A stretch of DNA of 8,015 bases, from contig JAFOFM010000096.1 of NCBI GenBank assembly GCA_017387265.1, forward strand, positions 1 to 8,015. Direction: 5' to 3'. Below the pieces are notes generated by a model. It was not told the DNA's origin, did not search any database, and was given only the letters and a program-made list of their open reading frames with translations. Below are positions 6,429 to 8,015 of the stretch, in pieces (the stretch's first letter is position 1; every line of letters begins with the position of its first letter). This DNA comes from Peptococcaceae bacterium (GTDB taxonomy: Bacteria > Bacillota > Peptococcia > Peptococcales > Peptococcaceae). The translations under genes and the position numbers were made by a program.

Positions 6429-8015
6429 TTACCGGCCGTAACCTTTCATTTTTTCATATAACGCTGCACTGTCTGCCGCCGGAATCTCCTGCACCGTTCC
6501 AAGCTGTGCCGCCAGAATAGCCGCTCTGGCTCCGTCTTCTAAAATCTGTGCCAGCAGATATGCCCGCTCCATAGTGTCGGATACCGTTACCGCACCATGG
6601 TTTGCTAAAAGGCAGCCATTGGCATTCTGCAATGCCTCGGCTGTTTTATCGGCCAGTGCCTGACTCCCCGGCTGCTGATACGCAACAAGGGGAACCGCCC
6701 CGGGTGCAATCATACCCATCTCGCCGATTACCGGCCCCAGCTGCTTACCGCTGGATGCGTAAGCCGTGCAGTATGCCGAATGGGTGTGCATAATAGCATT
6801 GCAGTCCGGCCGCGCTTTATAAACAGCACAATGCATCGGCAGTTCCGAGGATGGCTTATATCGGTTTGCCACACCTTCCACCGCACTGCCGTCTAACTGC
6901 AGCAGACAGATATCCTCCGGCTGCATAGTATCGTATAATACCCCCGACGGCGTAATAGCCAGCAGATTATGCGCGCGATCCACAGCACTTACATTTCCAA
7001 AGCTGCCGCTGCTCAGGCCGTCTTTTGCCATATTTTTTGCAGCCTGCACCACCTGCATCTGCAGTGCCCGCCCATCGCAGTGCAGGGCTGGCTCGCCTTT
7101 TCGCAATGCTTCCAGGTTCTGCTGAAACGGCGGAAATGCCACGCCTTTTTCGGTAATAATAGCCGTAATATATGTTTCCGGTGTTACGTCAAATGCCGGG
7201 TTAAAAATATCTGCCGCATCCGGCACCGTCTGCCGGTTATTAAACTGACGGATTTCTTCTTCTTTACGCTGTTCAATGGGAATCTGTGTGCCATCTGTAA
7301 TAGCAAAATCCACAGTAGAAAGCGGTGCCGCCACATAAAACGGAATCCCGTGCTCTTTTGCCAGAATGGCTACCGTATAAGTGCCGATTTTATTGGCTGT
7401 ATCCCCGTTGGATGCAATGCGGTCTGCCCCTACGATAACTGCCTGCACCTTTTTCTGCGCCATTACTACACCAGCCATATTGTCACAGATTGTTGTAACC
7501 GGAATCCCGCTCTGGCTCAGTTCCCACGCAGTGAGCCGCGCCCCCTGCAATAGTGGACGGGTTTCGTCCGAATACACCGCAATTTTATTCTGCCGTTCCT
7601 GCATGATATATGCCGGTGCCAGTGCTGTACCATACATACTGGTTGCCAGCGCTCCAGCGTTACAATGGGTGAGCATAGCCTCAAACCCCGGAATCTGCTC
7701 CAGTAAATCCGCACCGTATTCACCAATAGCGCGACAGGCTGCAATATCCTCTGCAAGCATAGTTTCGCATTCTTTTAAAAGCCCCTGTACCATTGCTGCA
7801 ATGTCTGTTTCCGATTCCGCTAACTGCTCCGCAACCACACCCATACGGGTAACCGCCCAGTGCAGATTTACCGCCGTCGGGCGCGAACTGTCCAGATAAG
7901 CCCCGGTCTGTTTTACTTCTTCTATAAAATTGTCTCTGGTTAAAATGCCGGCCTCCAGTTTGCGAGCCGCACCCAGATACACACCAAACGCACCTGCAAG
8001 CCCGATAGCCGGTGC
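6429..8015 (-). CDS. mtnA: Fused methylthioribose-1-phosphate isomerase (MtnA) and class II aldolase, 5' end cut by window
   Basis: The frame is open to the window edge: 11 codons before the GTG at 7982 read APAIGLAGAFG, the conserved MtnA APAIG motif, so the true start lies outside. Numbering from that GTG codon, residues 1-285 are MtnA: RPTAVNLHWAV (34-44), catalytic C107 (THCNAG), YSDETRP (137-143), D187 (VGADRIASNGD), and NK at 197-198. A short linker (about 286-308) leads to a class II aldolase (309-517) with GNVS (329-332), TPSG (344-347), E380 (PSSE), zinc-binding H399, H401 and H462 (HTHS, NHGAV). The two activities would isomerise 5-methylthioribose-1-phosphate or 5-deoxyribose-1-phosphate to the ribulose form, then cleave it to DHAP and an aldehyde, as in the DHAP shunt. 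MtnB dehydratase shares the aldolase fold, but this domain looks more like FucA. It leads the ymdB operon. Confidence 0.9.
   Translation of the reverse strand, partial: APAIGLAGAFGVYLGAARKLEAGILTRDNFIEEVKQTGAYLDSSRPTAVNLHWAVTRMGVVAEQLAESETDIAAMVQGLLKECETMLAEDIAACRAIGEYGADLLEQIPGFEAMLTHCNAGALATSMYGTALAPAYIMQERQNKIAVYSDETRPLLQGARLTAWELSQSGIPVTTICDNMAGVVMAQKKVQAVIVGADRIASNGDTANKIGTYTVAILAKEHGIPFYVAAPLSTVDFAITDGTQIPIEQRKEEEIRQFNNRQTVPDAADIFNPAFDVTPETYITAIITEKGVAFPPFQQNLEALRKGEPALHCDGRALQMQVVQAAKNMAKDGLSSGSFGNVSAVDRAHNLLAITPSGVLYDTMQPEDICLLQLDGSAVEGVANRYKPSSELPMHCAVYKARPDCNAIMHTHSAYCTAYASSGKQLGPVIGEMGMIAPGAVPLVAYQQPGSQALADKTAEALQNANGCLLANHGAVTVSDTMERAYLLAQILEDGARAAILAAQLGTVQEIPAADSAALYEKMKGYGR

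Noticed and set aside
7980..7982. GTG at 7982 as the start of the MtnA-aldolase gene
   Set aside because: The 11 upstream codons up to the window edge encode the conserved MtnA APAIG motif, so this GTG is an internal valine and the gene is cut by the edge.

Overview
The window is a stretch of a bacterial chromosome in which every gene I can support lies on the minus strand. It reads as an anaerobic or facultative member of the Firmicutes (Bacillota). The evidence is strong AGGAGG-type ribosome binding sites, GTG and TTG starts, a spoVS gene with a sigma-H-type promoter, a ymdB gene, and a lactate-oxidation operon with a fused LutA/LutB-type subunit. Clostridia or Negativicutes are my best guess for the class, but the sequence does not settle this.

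There are two transcription units. Reading in the direction of transcription (from high to low coordinates), the first is an S-adenosylmethionine by-product salvage gene, cut by the window edge (6429-8015), then ymdB (5638-6411) and spoVS (5233-5493). It ends in a strong intrinsic terminator at 5054-5089. The salvage gene is a single reading frame that joins a methylthioribose-1-phosphate isomerase (MtnA) to a FucA-like class II aldolase. These are two consecutive steps of the dihydroxyacetone-phosphate (DHAP) shunt. spoVS sits 144 bases after ymdB and has its own near-perfect sigma-H promoter in that gap, so it is probably also switched on separately on entry to stationary phase or sporulation.

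The second unit is a lactate utilisation operon: a fused large subunit of the iron-sulfur L-lactate dehydrogenase (ldhH, 2665-4830), a second LUD-domain iron-sulfur subunit (1604-2668, 4-base overlap) and a lactate permease (lctP, 54-1553). It closes with an intrinsic terminator at 1-38. LctP would import lactate, and the LdhH complex would oxidise it to pyruvate through a chain of [4Fe-4S] and cysteine-rich (CCG) sites. The AT-rich intergenic region upstream of ldhH (4831-5053) holds a good extended -10 promoter and, just upstream of it, a cluster of perfect dyads and a GC-rich direct repeat that look like regulator sites.

The most notable items are the MtnA-aldolase fusion, the second lactate subunit that keeps exactly the cysteine ligands for one of two ferredoxin clusters, the sigma-H promoter of spoVS, and the dyad cluster in front of the lactate operon. 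I found no mobile elements, CRISPR arrays, tRNA or rRNA genes.
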